Below are positions 44,587-52,990 of a stretch of 64,000 nucleotides of DNA, one piece after another. The stretch spans positions 248,001 through 312,000 of the forward strand of contig JAILXT010000003.1 of the NCBI GenBank assembly GCA_045430345.1. The letters run 5' to 3'. Under the pieces are notes generated by a model. That model was not told where the DNA came from and ran no database searches. It worked only from the letters and a program-made list of their open reading frames with translations. Both the position numbers and the translations under genes were made by a program. The stretch's first letter is position 1; every line of letters starts with the position of its first letter. The DNA comes from Agarilytica sp045430345. Its GTDB lineage: Bacteria; Pseudomonadota; Gammaproteobacteria; Pseudomonadales; Cellvibrionaceae.

Positions 44587-44600
44587 AACGCTGGGGTTTC
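44573..44600 (+). terminator. Terminator spanning the stop codon of the REC/GGDEF-like gene
   Basis: CCCCAGCG (44573-44580) and CGCTGGGG (44589-44596) form a perfect eight-base stem whose loop contains the TAA. Three T follow, then a T-rich stretch. Confidence 0.65.
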
Positions 44601-44604
44601 GCTA

Positions 44605-45135
44605 TTACGCTTTTTCTATGACTAGGGTGAGTTCCCCCACCCTAAACCCCCATTTTTTTAGTACGCTTTTATTGAGTAATCTCTCTCTTGTTACCAGATA
44701 GAGCCAGTCGTCAATGGCCACGTTCAGCGTGCTGTTCTTATAGGGTATTGCCAGGGTATATTGCCAGTGCAGTGTCGATCCGTTAAGTTGGCCTTTTGCT
44801 ATGCCCACAACATCTCCAGCGGTACCGCTTACTTTCCCGTTGTCGTCTGTTTTAAGCACCCAGTTGCGAGTGTCTTCTGTCCCATCATCAAAACTAAATA
44901 CTTCATTTAAATAGCCTGTATTACCTTCCCAGTGGGCTGCTATAGTGGCTGTGAACTTGCGGGTAACTTTCCCCTTCCTATCTTGTAATATGCCGTATAC
45001 CACCAAATCCCCGTTAAAAAATTCACGTAAATCGAGTGCGGGTTTTGAGTTCGTATAGCTTTGAATCGGGACTTGCCCACATGCAGTGATGCCAGTAAAA
45101 AATAAAATATAAAGTACGATGTGATAACGCTTCAT
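44605..45135 (-). CDS. DUF3833 family lipoprotein
   Basis: A 176-residue lipoprotein: signal peptide with lipobox ITAC (cysteine 19), then a beta-rich lipocalin-like body with LREFFNGDLVVYGILQDRKGKVTRKF and NWVLKTDDNGKVSG, the DUF3833 pattern. The family usually accompanies cyclopropane-synthase-like genes in lipid modification clusters. Here it is the last of three overlapping genes; its ATG overlaps the stop of the chalcone isomerase-like gene. Confidence 0.85.
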   Translation of the reverse strand: MKRYHIVLYILFFTGITACGQVPIQSYTNSKPALDLREFFNGDLVVYGILQDRKGKVTRKFTATIAAHWEGNTGYLNEVFSFDDGTEDTRNWVLKTDDNGKVSGTAGDVVGIAKGQLNGSTLHWQYTLAIPYKNSTLNVAIDDWLYLVTRERLLNKSVLKKWGFRVGELTLVIEKA

Positions 45136-45686
45136 TTTTTGTCTTTCTCTGTGTTGATTGTTTTGGTGTTAAGGGCGGTTTGGTTTAGCAGTTTATTGCG
45201 CAGTTTTGGTCGAGAGGTTTTGGGTGAGAGCCAGATGCTGGAAAAGGCGAGTGAAAAGTCGGGGTCATCAATTCGTCCAATGAATGTGTTGTTAAAATAA
45301 AACTCAGACGTTTTGTCTGATTTCACCCTCAGCGTAATAGCGTCATGTTTCGTGACGTCCTGCCAAATATCGTCTAGATTTTTTATCCATTCGGGGTAGT
45401 TTGGGTGTTGATCAAATTCAAGACCCTTTAGTTGGGTTTGGGTTTCCTTTACTAGTCGCGATTTTTTGATTTTTTTAAAATAGATAAGCTCTAGTGCATA
45501 CTCTTTGGATTGGTCAAAGGTGGTGCTCTCTGAATAGAGCCGGGCTTTATAAATATCCCATATGGCGAATTTCATAACGCCGTCGCCCACCAGATTTAGA
45601 TGCGATGTGGCGTGCTCATTCCCGTGTGCCCACGAGAAAGTCAGAGCCGTAAGTAAGGTTAAAAAAATATTGTTACGCGTGCGCAT
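45132..45686 (-). CDS. Chalcone isomerase-like family protein (exported)
   Basis: A 184-residue protein with a signal peptide (about 1-22, ending SWAHG). The body resembles the bacterial chalcone isomerase-like family: VGDGVMKFAIWDIYKARLYS, ALELIYFKKIKKSRLVKET and FNNTFIGRIDDPDFSLAFSSIWLS. Members with this fold often bind fatty acids; true isomerase activity is not implied. The gene overlaps its neighbours on both sides (14 and 4 bases), so the trio is surely one operon. Confidence 0.85.
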   Translation of the reverse strand: MRTRNNIFLTLLTALTFSWAHGNEHATSHLNLVGDGVMKFAIWDIYKARLYSESTTFDQSKEYALELIYFKKIKKSRLVKETQTQLKGLEFDQHPNYPEWIKNLDDIWQDVTKHDAITLRVKSDKTSEFYFNNTFIGRIDDPDFSLAFSSIWLSPKTSRPKLRNKLLNQTALNTKTINTEKDKK

Positions 45687-46206
45687 AGCGATTTACCATC
45701 AAATAAAATAGCGGGATTAGTGAGCCCCAGAGAATAAAAATGACGCCTAAGGTAGGCAATACATCGTATGTAAAACTGACGGCTTCCAGTTTGTAGCCCG
45801 CAAAATAGCTTGCGGAGCCACCAATAGCGCCTAGGCCAGCTTGCAGTGACTTATGGGATCGGCTAAGCCATGCCAAGCTGTGAGTCAGCGTTAAAGAGAA
45901 ACCGCTCCATATGACGATCAACCAAAGTGGGATGAGAGGGGTGTCGAATACCAGTAAGCCGGTGAGGCTCAAAATAAGATCGCTTGTGCCGCCTATCATT
46001 GTGACTGCTGCCAGCACCTGTAAATCACGTTTGCGAGAGGTGGATAAGGTGAAATGCAGCGCTATGAGGGCTATCGATAGCGCAATGTATTCGTTTCCCC
46101 CGAGCACACACGCAAACCAAATGCATTGAAATATCACAAAATTGATCAGTTTGAGGAGTGTGTCTGGTGTCATAATAGGGCTTGGGATATCGTGTGATTT
46201 AATCAT
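45673..46206 (-). CDS. DUF2878 family membrane protein
   Basis: A 177-residue membrane protein with five or six helices, fitting DUF2878: LINFVIFQCIWFACVLGG at the start, then the GGTSDLILSLTGLLVF and PLIPLWLIVIWSGFSLTL segments. The function is unknown. It heads the three-gene unit DUF2878 - chalcone isomerase-like - DUF3833. Either ATG 46206 or ATG 46173 may be used; the longer form has a weak AGAG upstream. Confidence 0.85.
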   Translation of the reverse strand: MIKSHDIPSPIMTPDTLLKLINFVIFQCIWFACVLGGNEYIALSIALIALHFTLSTSRKRDLQVLAAVTMIGGTSDLILSLTGLLVFDTPLIPLWLIVIWSGFSLTLTHSLAWLSRSHKSLQAGLGAIGGSASYFAGYKLEAVSFTYDVLPTLGVIFILWGSLIPLFYLMVNRYAHA

Positions 46207-46315
46207 AATCCGGCTCTTTTATATCTTTATACTCAGGGCAGCCAGATTTAGATGACTGCGATACATATAAATATCCATCGTGGCGTTACGCACCATGAAA
46301 TAATACGGTCAGCGT

Positions 46316-47515
46316 ATGGAGGAGAAGGTGAAAAACGATCTTGACGCGGCTTTGGCGTTGTCGTTGGACGAACTAAAAAGCCAAGGTTTATTTAAAAAAG
46401 AGCACCCGCTGATCTCACCTCAAAGCAGCAGTGTGCAGCTTGGCACAGAAGAGGTCCTAAACCTTTGTGCCAATAATTATCTGGGTTTGGCAAATTCTCC
46501 GGAGCTTATTCGGGCTGCCAAAGAAGGAATGGACGAATTTGGTTTTGGTATGTCATCCGTGCGCTTTATTTGCGGGACGCAAACCTTGCACAAGCAATTA
46601 GAGAAAAAACTTAGCCATTTTTTAGGTATGGAAGATGCCATTCTTTATTCAAGTTGTTTTGACGCTAATGGCGGTTTATTTGAAACGCTTCTGGGTGAAG
46701 AGGATGTGGTGATCTCGGATGCGCTCAATCATGCCTCCATTATTGACGGTGTACGCTTATGTAAAGCGGGCCGTATGCGTTACGCCAATAATAATATGGA
46801 CGCGTTAGAAGCGTGTTTGAAAAAAGCGCAGTCCGCACGTTATCGATTGGTTGTAACGGACGGTGTGTTTTCGATGGATGGTGTAATTGCCGATCTGCCG
46901 AGTATTTGTGATCTTGCAGAAAAGTATAATGCGCTGGTAATGGTGGATGACAGTCACGCGGTGGGTTTGTTGGGTGAGCACGGTAGAGGTACACCTGAAT
47001 ATCACGATGTGATGTCGCGTGTGGATATTTTGACTGGTACATTTGGCAAGGCCTTGGGTGGCGCAAGTGGTGGCTATACTGCTGCCAGTAAATCGATTGT
47101 CGAGTGGTTACGCCAGCGGTCTCGCCCGTATTTGTTTTCTAACGCATTAGCGCCGAGTATTGCCGCGGCCAGTATAGAGGCAATTGAAATGGCCGAAAAA
47201 TCATCGGCGTTGCGAAGCCGCCTCCAAGCGAATACATTGTTTTTTAGAGCCAAAATGACAGAAGCGGGATTCACCTTGGCTGGTGCAGGCCATCCCATTA
47301 TTCCGGTTATGATTGGTGAGGCAAAAAAAGCGGGTGAATTCTCAGAGCGTTTATTAGAGAGGGGGGTTTATGCGATGGCATTTAGCTATCCCGTTGTACC
47401 CAATGGAATGGCGAGAATTCGTACGCAAATGAGCGCGGCACACAACGAAACACAATTGAACGCCGCTGTTGACGCGTTTACTGAAATCGGGAAGTCTCTA
47501 AATATTATTGCTTGA
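46316..47515 (+). CDS. kbl: Glycine C-acetyltransferase (2-amino-3-ketobutyrate CoA ligase) Kbl
   Basis: A 399-residue fold-type I PLP enzyme, nearly colinear with the E. coli Kbl: LCANNYLGLANSPELI, SVRFICGTQTLHKQLE, DALNHASIIDGVRLCKA, VMVDDSHAVG and the PLP lysine in TFGKALGGASGG. It cleaves 2-amino-3-oxobutyrate, from threonine oxidation, into glycine and acetyl-CoA. The usual partner tdh is not adjacent. The start could be ATG 46316 or GTG 46328, since GGAGGAG lies between them. Confidence 0.95.
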   Translation: MEEKVKNDLDAALALSLDELKSQGLFKKEHPLISPQSSSVQLGTEEVLNLCANNYLGLANSPELIRAAKEGMDEFGFGMSSVRFICGTQTLHKQLEKKLSHFLGMEDAILYSSCFDANGGLFETLLGEEDVVISDALNHASIIDGVRLCKAGRMRYANNNMDALEACLKKAQSARYRLVVTDGVFSMDGVIADLPSICDLAEKYNALVMVDDSHAVGLLGEHGRGTPEYHDVMSRVDILTGTFGKALGGASGGYTAASKSIVEWLRQRSRPYLFSNALAPSIAAASIEAIEMAEKSSALRSRLQANTLFFRAKMTEAGFTLAGAGHPIIPVMIGEAKKAGEFSERLLERGVYAMAFSYPVVPNGMARIRTQMSAAHNETQLNAAVDAFTEIGKSLNIIA

Positions 47516-47569
47516 GTCTCGTGTTTTGGTTTTACTGTGTTTACCTTTTTATAGTAGTAAAGTGCGATT

Positions 47570-47893
47570 ATGACGATTACAGACCTATTTTTAGCTGTGC
47601 CATTCGCACTTCTTGTTTATTTCGTATGGCAGCATAGCAATATTAGCCTTAAGGCCCGTAATGCAGCGAAGCAGTATTGCGATAAAGAAGGCGTTCAGTT
47701 GTTGGATCAAACCATTATATTGAAAGAAATATCTGTCCGGCGATCATCTCGTTCCCTATTTACATTGAAGCGTAAGTATTCGTTTGAATTTTCTTTTGTC
47801 GGCGATTACAGATATAAGGGTGAGGTTCTTTTGTATGGAAGCCGAATACAGTGTGTCGAATTGGCACCTTTTAAAATAGACCAGATCGAATAA
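47570..47893 (+). CDS. DUF3301 family protein
   Basis: A 107-residue protein: one N-terminal membrane helix (about 4-21) and a soluble part with CDKEGVQLLDQTIILKEISVRR and KRKYSFEFSF, the features of DUF3301. The function is unknown. It follows kbl and is convergent with the peptide transport operon. Confidence 0.82.
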   Translation: MTITDLFLAVPFALLVYFVWQHSNISLKARNAAKQYCDKEGVQLLDQTIILKEISVRRSSRSLFTLKRKYSFEFSFVGDYRYKGEVLLYGSRIQCVELAPFKIDQIE

Positions 47894-47941
47894 TAAGGTC
47901 TATGCGTGTGTCGGATATGGGGTCACCCGGATACGCTCGAT

Positions 47942-49543
47942 CTATTGAATTCTAGGGATGGCAGACAACAACTTTTGTGAATACTCGTGCTGGGGTGAGT
48001 TATAAAGTGTTTCTGTATCCGCGATCTCAACAAGCTCACCTGCTTTCATCACCGCAACTCGATCGCAAATATAGCGCACGACTGATAAGTCGTGAGAGAT
48101 AAATAGCATCGTGAGTTGGTATTGCTTTGTGAGGCGGAGTAATAAATCTAATACTTGAGACTGTATGGTCACATCCAGGGCGGATACGGGTTCGTCCGCT
48201 ATGACGAGCTTTGGTTTTAAGGATAGCGCGCGAGCGATGGCGACACGTTGGCGTTGACCACCAGAAAACTCGTGCGGATATTTTCGCACGAAGCGACGGT
48301 CCAGCCCAACTTCATCCATTAGCTCATTGATATGGGCTTCGAGTTTATTTTTTTCGACGAGTTTATGCGTTAATAGTGGTTCTGCAAGTGTATCGAACAC
48401 CGTCATGCGCGGGTTGAGCGAGGCGTACGGGTCTTGAAAAATCATTTGAAAATTACGCCGCGCAACCTTTAGATCATGTTTCGTCAGCGTTAAAAGGTTT
48501 TTATCTTCCATAATGATTTCGCCGGACTCGGATTCGACTAATCGCATAATGCTGCGACCGAGCGTGGATTTGCCTGAGCCTGATTCACCAACTAAGCCAA
48601 CGATCTCCCCTTGTTTAATCTGTAGCGAAATATTGTTAACCGCTTTTACTTCCGTTTTTCTTTTGTTCCAAAACGGTCCCGTCGTATCGTGAAAGGTTGT
48701 GTGTAAGTTCTTGATGTCGAGTAGATAGCGCTCGTTAGATTGGTTATCGCTTAGCTTGCCGGTGGTGGGTATTGCTGAAATCAATTTCTGGGTATACGGG
48801 TGTTGGGGTGTTTTAAAAATGGCATCCGGTGTGCCGCGTTCAACGATATGACCTTTTTCCATCACGACGATATGACTGGCAATGCTGTGAATAACAGCCA
48901 AGTCATGCGTGATAAAAATAATCGATAATTTTCGTTTACGTTGAATGTCGGCCAGTAATTCCAGAGTCTGTGCTTGAATCGTTACATCGAGTGCGGTGGT
49001 GGGTTCGTCCGCTATTAGGATTTCCGGCTCTGTAGCGAGGGCCATGGCGATCATAACGCGTTGCCGCATGCCGCCTGAATATTCATGAGGGTAACTATCA
49101 ATGCGAGCTTCTGCGTCGCGGATGCCAACTTCTTCTAGCGCGTGTATGGCGCGTTGTCGCGCTTCTTTTTTCCCGAGCTTTTCGTGAATACTTATGGACT
49201 CAATAATTTGATTGCCAATGGTCATAAATGGATTTAGTGAGGTCATTGGATCTTGGAATATCATACTAATCCGCTTGCCGCGTACTTTGCGAAGTGCCTT
49301 TGTATCCAGTGCGAGCAAATCCTGATCGCCCAACATTGCACTGCCTGAATCGACCTTGCCTGGTGGGCATGGGATAAGACCGAGCAAGCTATAGCAAGTC
49401 ACGGATTTTCCTGAGCCGGACTCCCCGACAATGCCGAGTATCTCGCCTTCTTCCAAATCAAAGCTCACGTTTTCTACGGCGACACTTCTCCCTTCACGTG
49501 AATGAAAGGATACGGTGAGATCTTTTACAGAAAGTACGCTCAT
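47942..49543 (-). CDS. Peptide ABC transporter, fused double ATPase (OppD-OppF/YejF type)
   Basis: A 533-residue protein consisting of two complete ABC ATPase domains. Each has a Walker A GESGSGKS, a signature (YSGGMRQRV; FSGGQRQRV) and Walker B (EILIADEPTT; KLVIADEPVS). The first half corresponds to OppD, the second to OppF; the fusion is as in YejF. The C-terminal extension following each domain is of the oligopeptide type. ATG at 49543, with AAGGA eight bases upstream, starts just behind the permease gene. It powers import of peptides with the two permeases encoded upstream. Confidence 0.95.
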   Translation of the reverse strand: MSVLSVKDLTVSFHSREGRSVAVENVSFDLEEGEILGIVGESGSGKSVTCYSLLGLIPCPPGKVDSGSAMLGDQDLLALDTKALRKVRGKRISMIFQDPMTSLNPFMTIGNQIIESISIHEKLGKKEARQRAIHALEEVGIRDAEARIDSYPHEYSGGMRQRVMIAMALATEPEILIADEPTTALDVTIQAQTLELLADIQRKRKLSIIFITHDLAVIHSIASHIVVMEKGHIVERGTPDAIFKTPQHPYTQKLISAIPTTGKLSDNQSNERYLLDIKNLHTTFHDTTGPFWNKRKTEVKAVNNISLQIKQGEIVGLVGESGSGKSTLGRSIMRLVESESGEIIMEDKNLLTLTKHDLKVARRNFQMIFQDPYASLNPRMTVFDTLAEPLLTHKLVEKNKLEAHINELMDEVGLDRRFVRKYPHEFSGGQRQRVAIARALSLKPKLVIADEPVSALDVTIQSQVLDLLLRLTKQYQLTMLFISHDLSVVRYICDRVAVMKAGELVEIADTETLYNSPQHEYSQKLLSAIPRIQ

Positions 49544-49547
49544 CGAA

Positions 49548-50417
49548 TTAATCCTTAGAAACACGTGGGTCGAGTGCATCGCGCAACCCGTCACCCAAAA
49601 AGTTAAGTGAGAACAGGGTGATAGATAACACCAATCCAGGGTAAATAAGTAACCATGGATATTCTTCCATGGTCTCTACCCCGTAAGAAATGAGCGAGCC
49701 CCAGGAGCTTTGTGGGGGCTGTATGCCTAGCCCTAAAAAGCTAAGAAAGGACTCTAATAAAATAACGCTGGGGATGGTCAACGTGGTGTACACAATAATG
49801 GGGCCGAGCGCGTTGGGAATTAAATGCCGGCGAATGATTTGCCAGCGCGAAAGCCCAATAGCGGTGGCAGCTTCTACAAATTCTTGTTTTTTCAGTGAGA
49901 GGACTTGGCCGCGAATAATTCTTGCCATCGTAAGCCATTCCACGGCACCGATCGCGAGAAAAAGTAATAGTAGACTTCTGCCAAATACGACCGTCAATAA
50001 AATAATAAAAATTGAAAAAGGGAGTGCGTAGAGAATATCAACGAAGCGCATCATGAATGCATCCACTTTTCCTCCGAGGTAGCCAGCAACAGCGCCCCAC
50101 GTAACACCAATGAGTAGTGCGACGCTGGTAGCGATAAGCCCCACGGTGAGCGATATTCGCCCGCCATACATTAAGCGTGTTAATAAATCTCGACCGAGTA
50201 CATCTGTGCCTAGCCAATGTTCAAATGAAGGGGGTGTTGCTCCCATATAAAGATCTTGGGCTTCATAGGAATAGGGGGCAATTAGTGGTGTAAATAAAGA
50301 TATGATGGCGAGAAAAACTATAAATATCAGCCCTAGCATTGCAAGCTTGTTTTTCCGTAAGCGTAAAGAGGCATCATGCCAAAGCGAGGAGCCTTTTTCG
50401 ATTTGGGTATCAGTCAT
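49548..50417 (-). CDS. Peptide ABC transporter permease (OppC/DppC type)
   Basis: A 289-residue inner membrane protein with an N-terminal cytosolic part, a first helix at about 28-48, and the EAA-type loop EAATAIGLSRWQIIRRHLIPNALGP near residues 185-205 that contacts the ATPase. The ending, GDGLRDALDPR, is typical of OppC/DppC. ATG at 50417 lies two bases behind the preceding permease's stop; the longer frame to 50459 lies inside that gene and is rejected. Confidence 0.93.
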   Translation of the reverse strand: MTDTQIEKGSSLWHDASLRLRKNKLAMLGLIFIVFLAIISLFTPLIAPYSYEAQDLYMGATPPSFEHWLGTDVLGRDLLTRLMYGGRISLTVGLIATSVALLIGVTWGAVAGYLGGKVDAFMMRFVDILYALPFSIFIILLTVVFGRSLLLLFLAIGAVEWLTMARIIRGQVLSLKKQEFVEAATAIGLSRWQIIRRHLIPNALGPIIVYTTLTIPSVILLESFLSFLGLGIQPPQSSWGSLISYGVETMEEYPWLLIYPGLVLSITLFSLNFLGDGLRDALDPRVSKD

Positions 50418-50419
50418 AA

Positions 50420-51349
50420 TTAGTTCGATGCTTCTTTTCTTAGTTTTGGGTTGAGCCAAACCAAAACCACATCGGTGATTAGGTTAAATGCGATAATTAA
50501 GAAGGCAAAAAATATGGTGGTGCCCAATATCATGGTGTAGTCACGGTTGAATGCGGCTTGCAAATAAAAGCGCCCCATACCGGGAATTTGGAAAATAGAT
50601 TCCACAACAAAAGAACCTGAAAGCAAGCCTGCCGCCGCTGGGCCAGCAAAAGCAATCACAGGGGCGATGCCGCCGCGAAAAGCGTGCATCATCACGACCC
50701 GCCATTCGGATAAGCCTTTCGCTCTGGCCGTGCGAATGTAGTCTTGCGATAGTACTTCGAGCATGCCGCCCCGAGTCAGTCGAGCGACATACGCCGCATA
50801 TGTGGAACCTAGGGTGATGGACGGTAAAATTTTATCGTAAGCCGAATAGTTCCAGCCGGACACGGGCAATATGTCGTACCAAATACCGAAAGTGAGAATC
50901 AATAATGGGCCGAGTACAAATGAGGGAAGACAAATGCCAAGCATGGCAAACGACATGGGAATATAGTCTTGGGGCGTGTTCGGTTTTAAGGATGCAAAGA
51001 CGCCCGTAATAATACCGATGATCATTGCAATTAATAATGCATAGAACCCCAGTTCCATAGTGACGGGCACGCCAGAAAATATAATTTCTGTTACGGTTCG
51101 ATTGGGGTATTTATAAGAGGGTCCGAAATCTCCCTTGAGAAGATTGCCGACGTAGGTGGTAAATTGTTCGTGTAAGGGGTCGTCTAGGTGGTAGCGCTTG
51201 TTGAGATTTTCGAGTACTTGCGGGGGAACCTTTCGTTCTTCATCGAATGGGCCGCCTGGCGCGAGGCGCACTAGCACGAAGGTGATGAGCACCACAAAAA
51301 ACAATACTGGGATTGCTGTGAGTAGGCGTTTAGCAATATATAGCAGCAT
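50420..51349 (-). CDS. Peptide ABC transporter permease (OppB/DppB type)
   Basis: A 309-residue protein starting LLYIAKRLLTAIPVLFFVV, with six helices and the coupling loop YIRTARAKGLSEWRVVMMHAF near residue 205. RLAPGGPFDEER after the first helix is the OppB pattern. It forms the channel together with the OppC-like protein. ATG start at 51349, five bases after the binding protein gene. Confidence 0.94.
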   Translation of the reverse strand: MLLYIAKRLLTAIPVLFFVVLITFVLVRLAPGGPFDEERKVPPQVLENLNKRYHLDDPLHEQFTTYVGNLLKGDFGPSYKYPNRTVTEIIFSGVPVTMELGFYALLIAMIIGIITGVFASLKPNTPQDYIPMSFAMLGICLPSFVLGPLLILTFGIWYDILPVSGWNYSAYDKILPSITLGSTYAAYVARLTRGGMLEVLSQDYIRTARAKGLSEWRVVMMHAFRGGIAPVIAFAGPAAAGLLSGSFVVESIFQIPGMGRFYLQAAFNRDYTMILGTTIFFAFLIIAFNLITDVVLVWLNPKLRKEASN

Positions 51350-51354
51350 GAGCG

Positions 51355-52986
51355 TTAATTCGTAATATTCGTTGTGGTGGCTTCAAGAGAGACGCGGTTA
51401 TAGGGGTGGTAATGCATAACGTTGTCATGCCAGCCCTTAACGTTTGGTGAAACAAGGTTAAGGTCAGAATAATTATAGATGGGGATAATTGGCATTTCTT
51501 CAGCCAATATTTTGTTGGCTTGATCAAATAGTGCGTGACGCGCTTTCTCGTCGGATGTTTTTTTCAGTAATTCGACAAGTGCATCGTATTCGTCATTTTT
51601 CCAGCCAGTGTCGTTATTCCCTGAAAGTGAATATAGAACCTCAATGAAGTTTGAGGGGTCGAGGTAGTCTGCGATCCAACCGGCGCGCGCGATATCGTGC
51701 TCTAGATTCCGTTTGCTATTTAAATACACTTTCCATTCTTGGTTGGTGAGTTGGATTTGTATATTGAGGTTGTCTTTTAGCATTTGCTGTATTGCAAGCG
51801 CTACTTTACGGTGATTGTCTTGCGTGTTGTATAGCAGATCAATTGTCGGGAAACCTTCGCCATTGGGGTAGCCGGCTTCAGCCAGTAAAGCTCTGGCTTT
51901 TTCTGGCGAATAGTTGAATAAAGATGTCGGTGAGTAGCCAGTGGGGTCAGGCGGGATAAAGCTAAAGGCGGGGGGCTCGCCGCCCTTGGAGACGTGTTTA
52001 ACCAATGTCTCTCGGTCTATCGCCATAGCAAGGGCTCTGCGTACCAGGGGGTTGTTTAGCGGTGGCTTAGTTGTATTGAGTTCATAGTGGTATATGGAAT
52101 AGGTGGGCGTGATACGCAGAGATTCTGGGTGGTTTTCTTTGTAGTAGGCGATTTTTTCGATAGCCATTTGCGGTGTATAAGTAAGGTGCACTTGCCCTGA
52201 GCGAAATGCGCGTACTTCGGCTTGTTGATCTTCAATCGGATAAAAGTGTACACCGTTAAGTGCAACGTTTTGCGTGTCCCAATAATATTGGTTTCGTTTG
52301 GTTTCTATGACCTCGTTGATGTCCCAGCGCGTCAATATAAAGGGGCCATTGCCAACAAAGTTTTCAGGGCGAGTCCAGGGTGAGATAGGTTGGTCAATTG
52401 CGGCGTACTTTTCGATTGTCCCTTGGTGAACGGGGTAGTAAGAATTATGGTCAAGCAATTGGAGGAAAAAGCTGGTGGGGTAATTTAATTCTACTATGAG
52501 TGTATGGTCGTCGGTGGCGTTAACGCCGACAAGATCAAAACTATCAATATCACCGGAATGGAAAGCTTCTGCATTTTTGATGTAGTACTTCATGTAGGCC
52601 CATTCGCTACCGAATGCGGGCATCAGGCTACGTTTCCAAGCATATACGTAATCGTGTGCGGTAACGGGATCTCCGTTAGACCAGCGCGCGTTTTTTCTGA
52701 GTGTAAATGTGTAGGTTTTTTTATCTTCCGATAGCGCCCATTTCTCTGCAACGGCAGGTTGTACGGCTAGTGTTTTTGGGTTTTTACTTACGAGCCCTTC
52801 AAACAGCGTAAATAAAATATTATGTTCTGGGGAGCCGGTGGTGAGAAGAGGGTCGAGTTCGCGTGGTTCGTTACCATTTGCGACAAGTAAAATATTGTCT
52901 TTTGTCGCATGTTCTACTGGGCTTAGCGTCTTTTTACCGCAGCCTACCGCGACAATAACAAATATAAGTAAGAGAAACTGTTTCAT
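51355..52986 (-). CDS. Oligopeptide-binding lipoprotein (OppA type), copy 2
   Basis: A 543-residue SBP_bac_5 protein with a lipobox AVGC (cysteine 16). Features: NEPRELDPLLTTGSPEHNIL, the AEKWALSEDKKTYTF region and KNARWSNGDPVTAHDYVYAWKR. It captures peptides in the periplasm and delivers them to the permeases. It is a paralogue of the next gene upstream, colinear over its whole length; two binding proteins with one transporter suggest a wider range of peptides. Four bases separate the genes. Confidence 0.95.
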   Translation of the reverse strand: MKQFLLLIFVIVAVGCGKKTLSPVEHATKDNILLVANGNEPRELDPLLTTGSPEHNILFTLFEGLVSKNPKTLAVQPAVAEKWALSEDKKTYTFTLRKNARWSNGDPVTAHDYVYAWKRSLMPAFGSEWAYMKYYIKNAEAFHSGDIDSFDLVGVNATDDHTLIVELNYPTSFFLQLLDHNSYYPVHQGTIEKYAAIDQPISPWTRPENFVGNGPFILTRWDINEVIETKRNQYYWDTQNVALNGVHFYPIEDQQAEVRAFRSGQVHLTYTPQMAIEKIAYYKENHPESLRITPTYSIYHYELNTTKPPLNNPLVRRALAMAIDRETLVKHVSKGGEPPAFSFIPPDPTGYSPTSLFNYSPEKARALLAEAGYPNGEGFPTIDLLYNTQDNHRKVALAIQQMLKDNLNIQIQLTNQEWKVYLNSKRNLEHDIARAGWIADYLDPSNFIEVLYSLSGNNDTGWKNDEYDALVELLKKTSDEKARHALFDQANKILAEEMPIIPIYNYSDLNLVSPNVKGWHDNVMHYHPYNRVSLEATTTNITN

Positions 52987-52990
52987 AACC

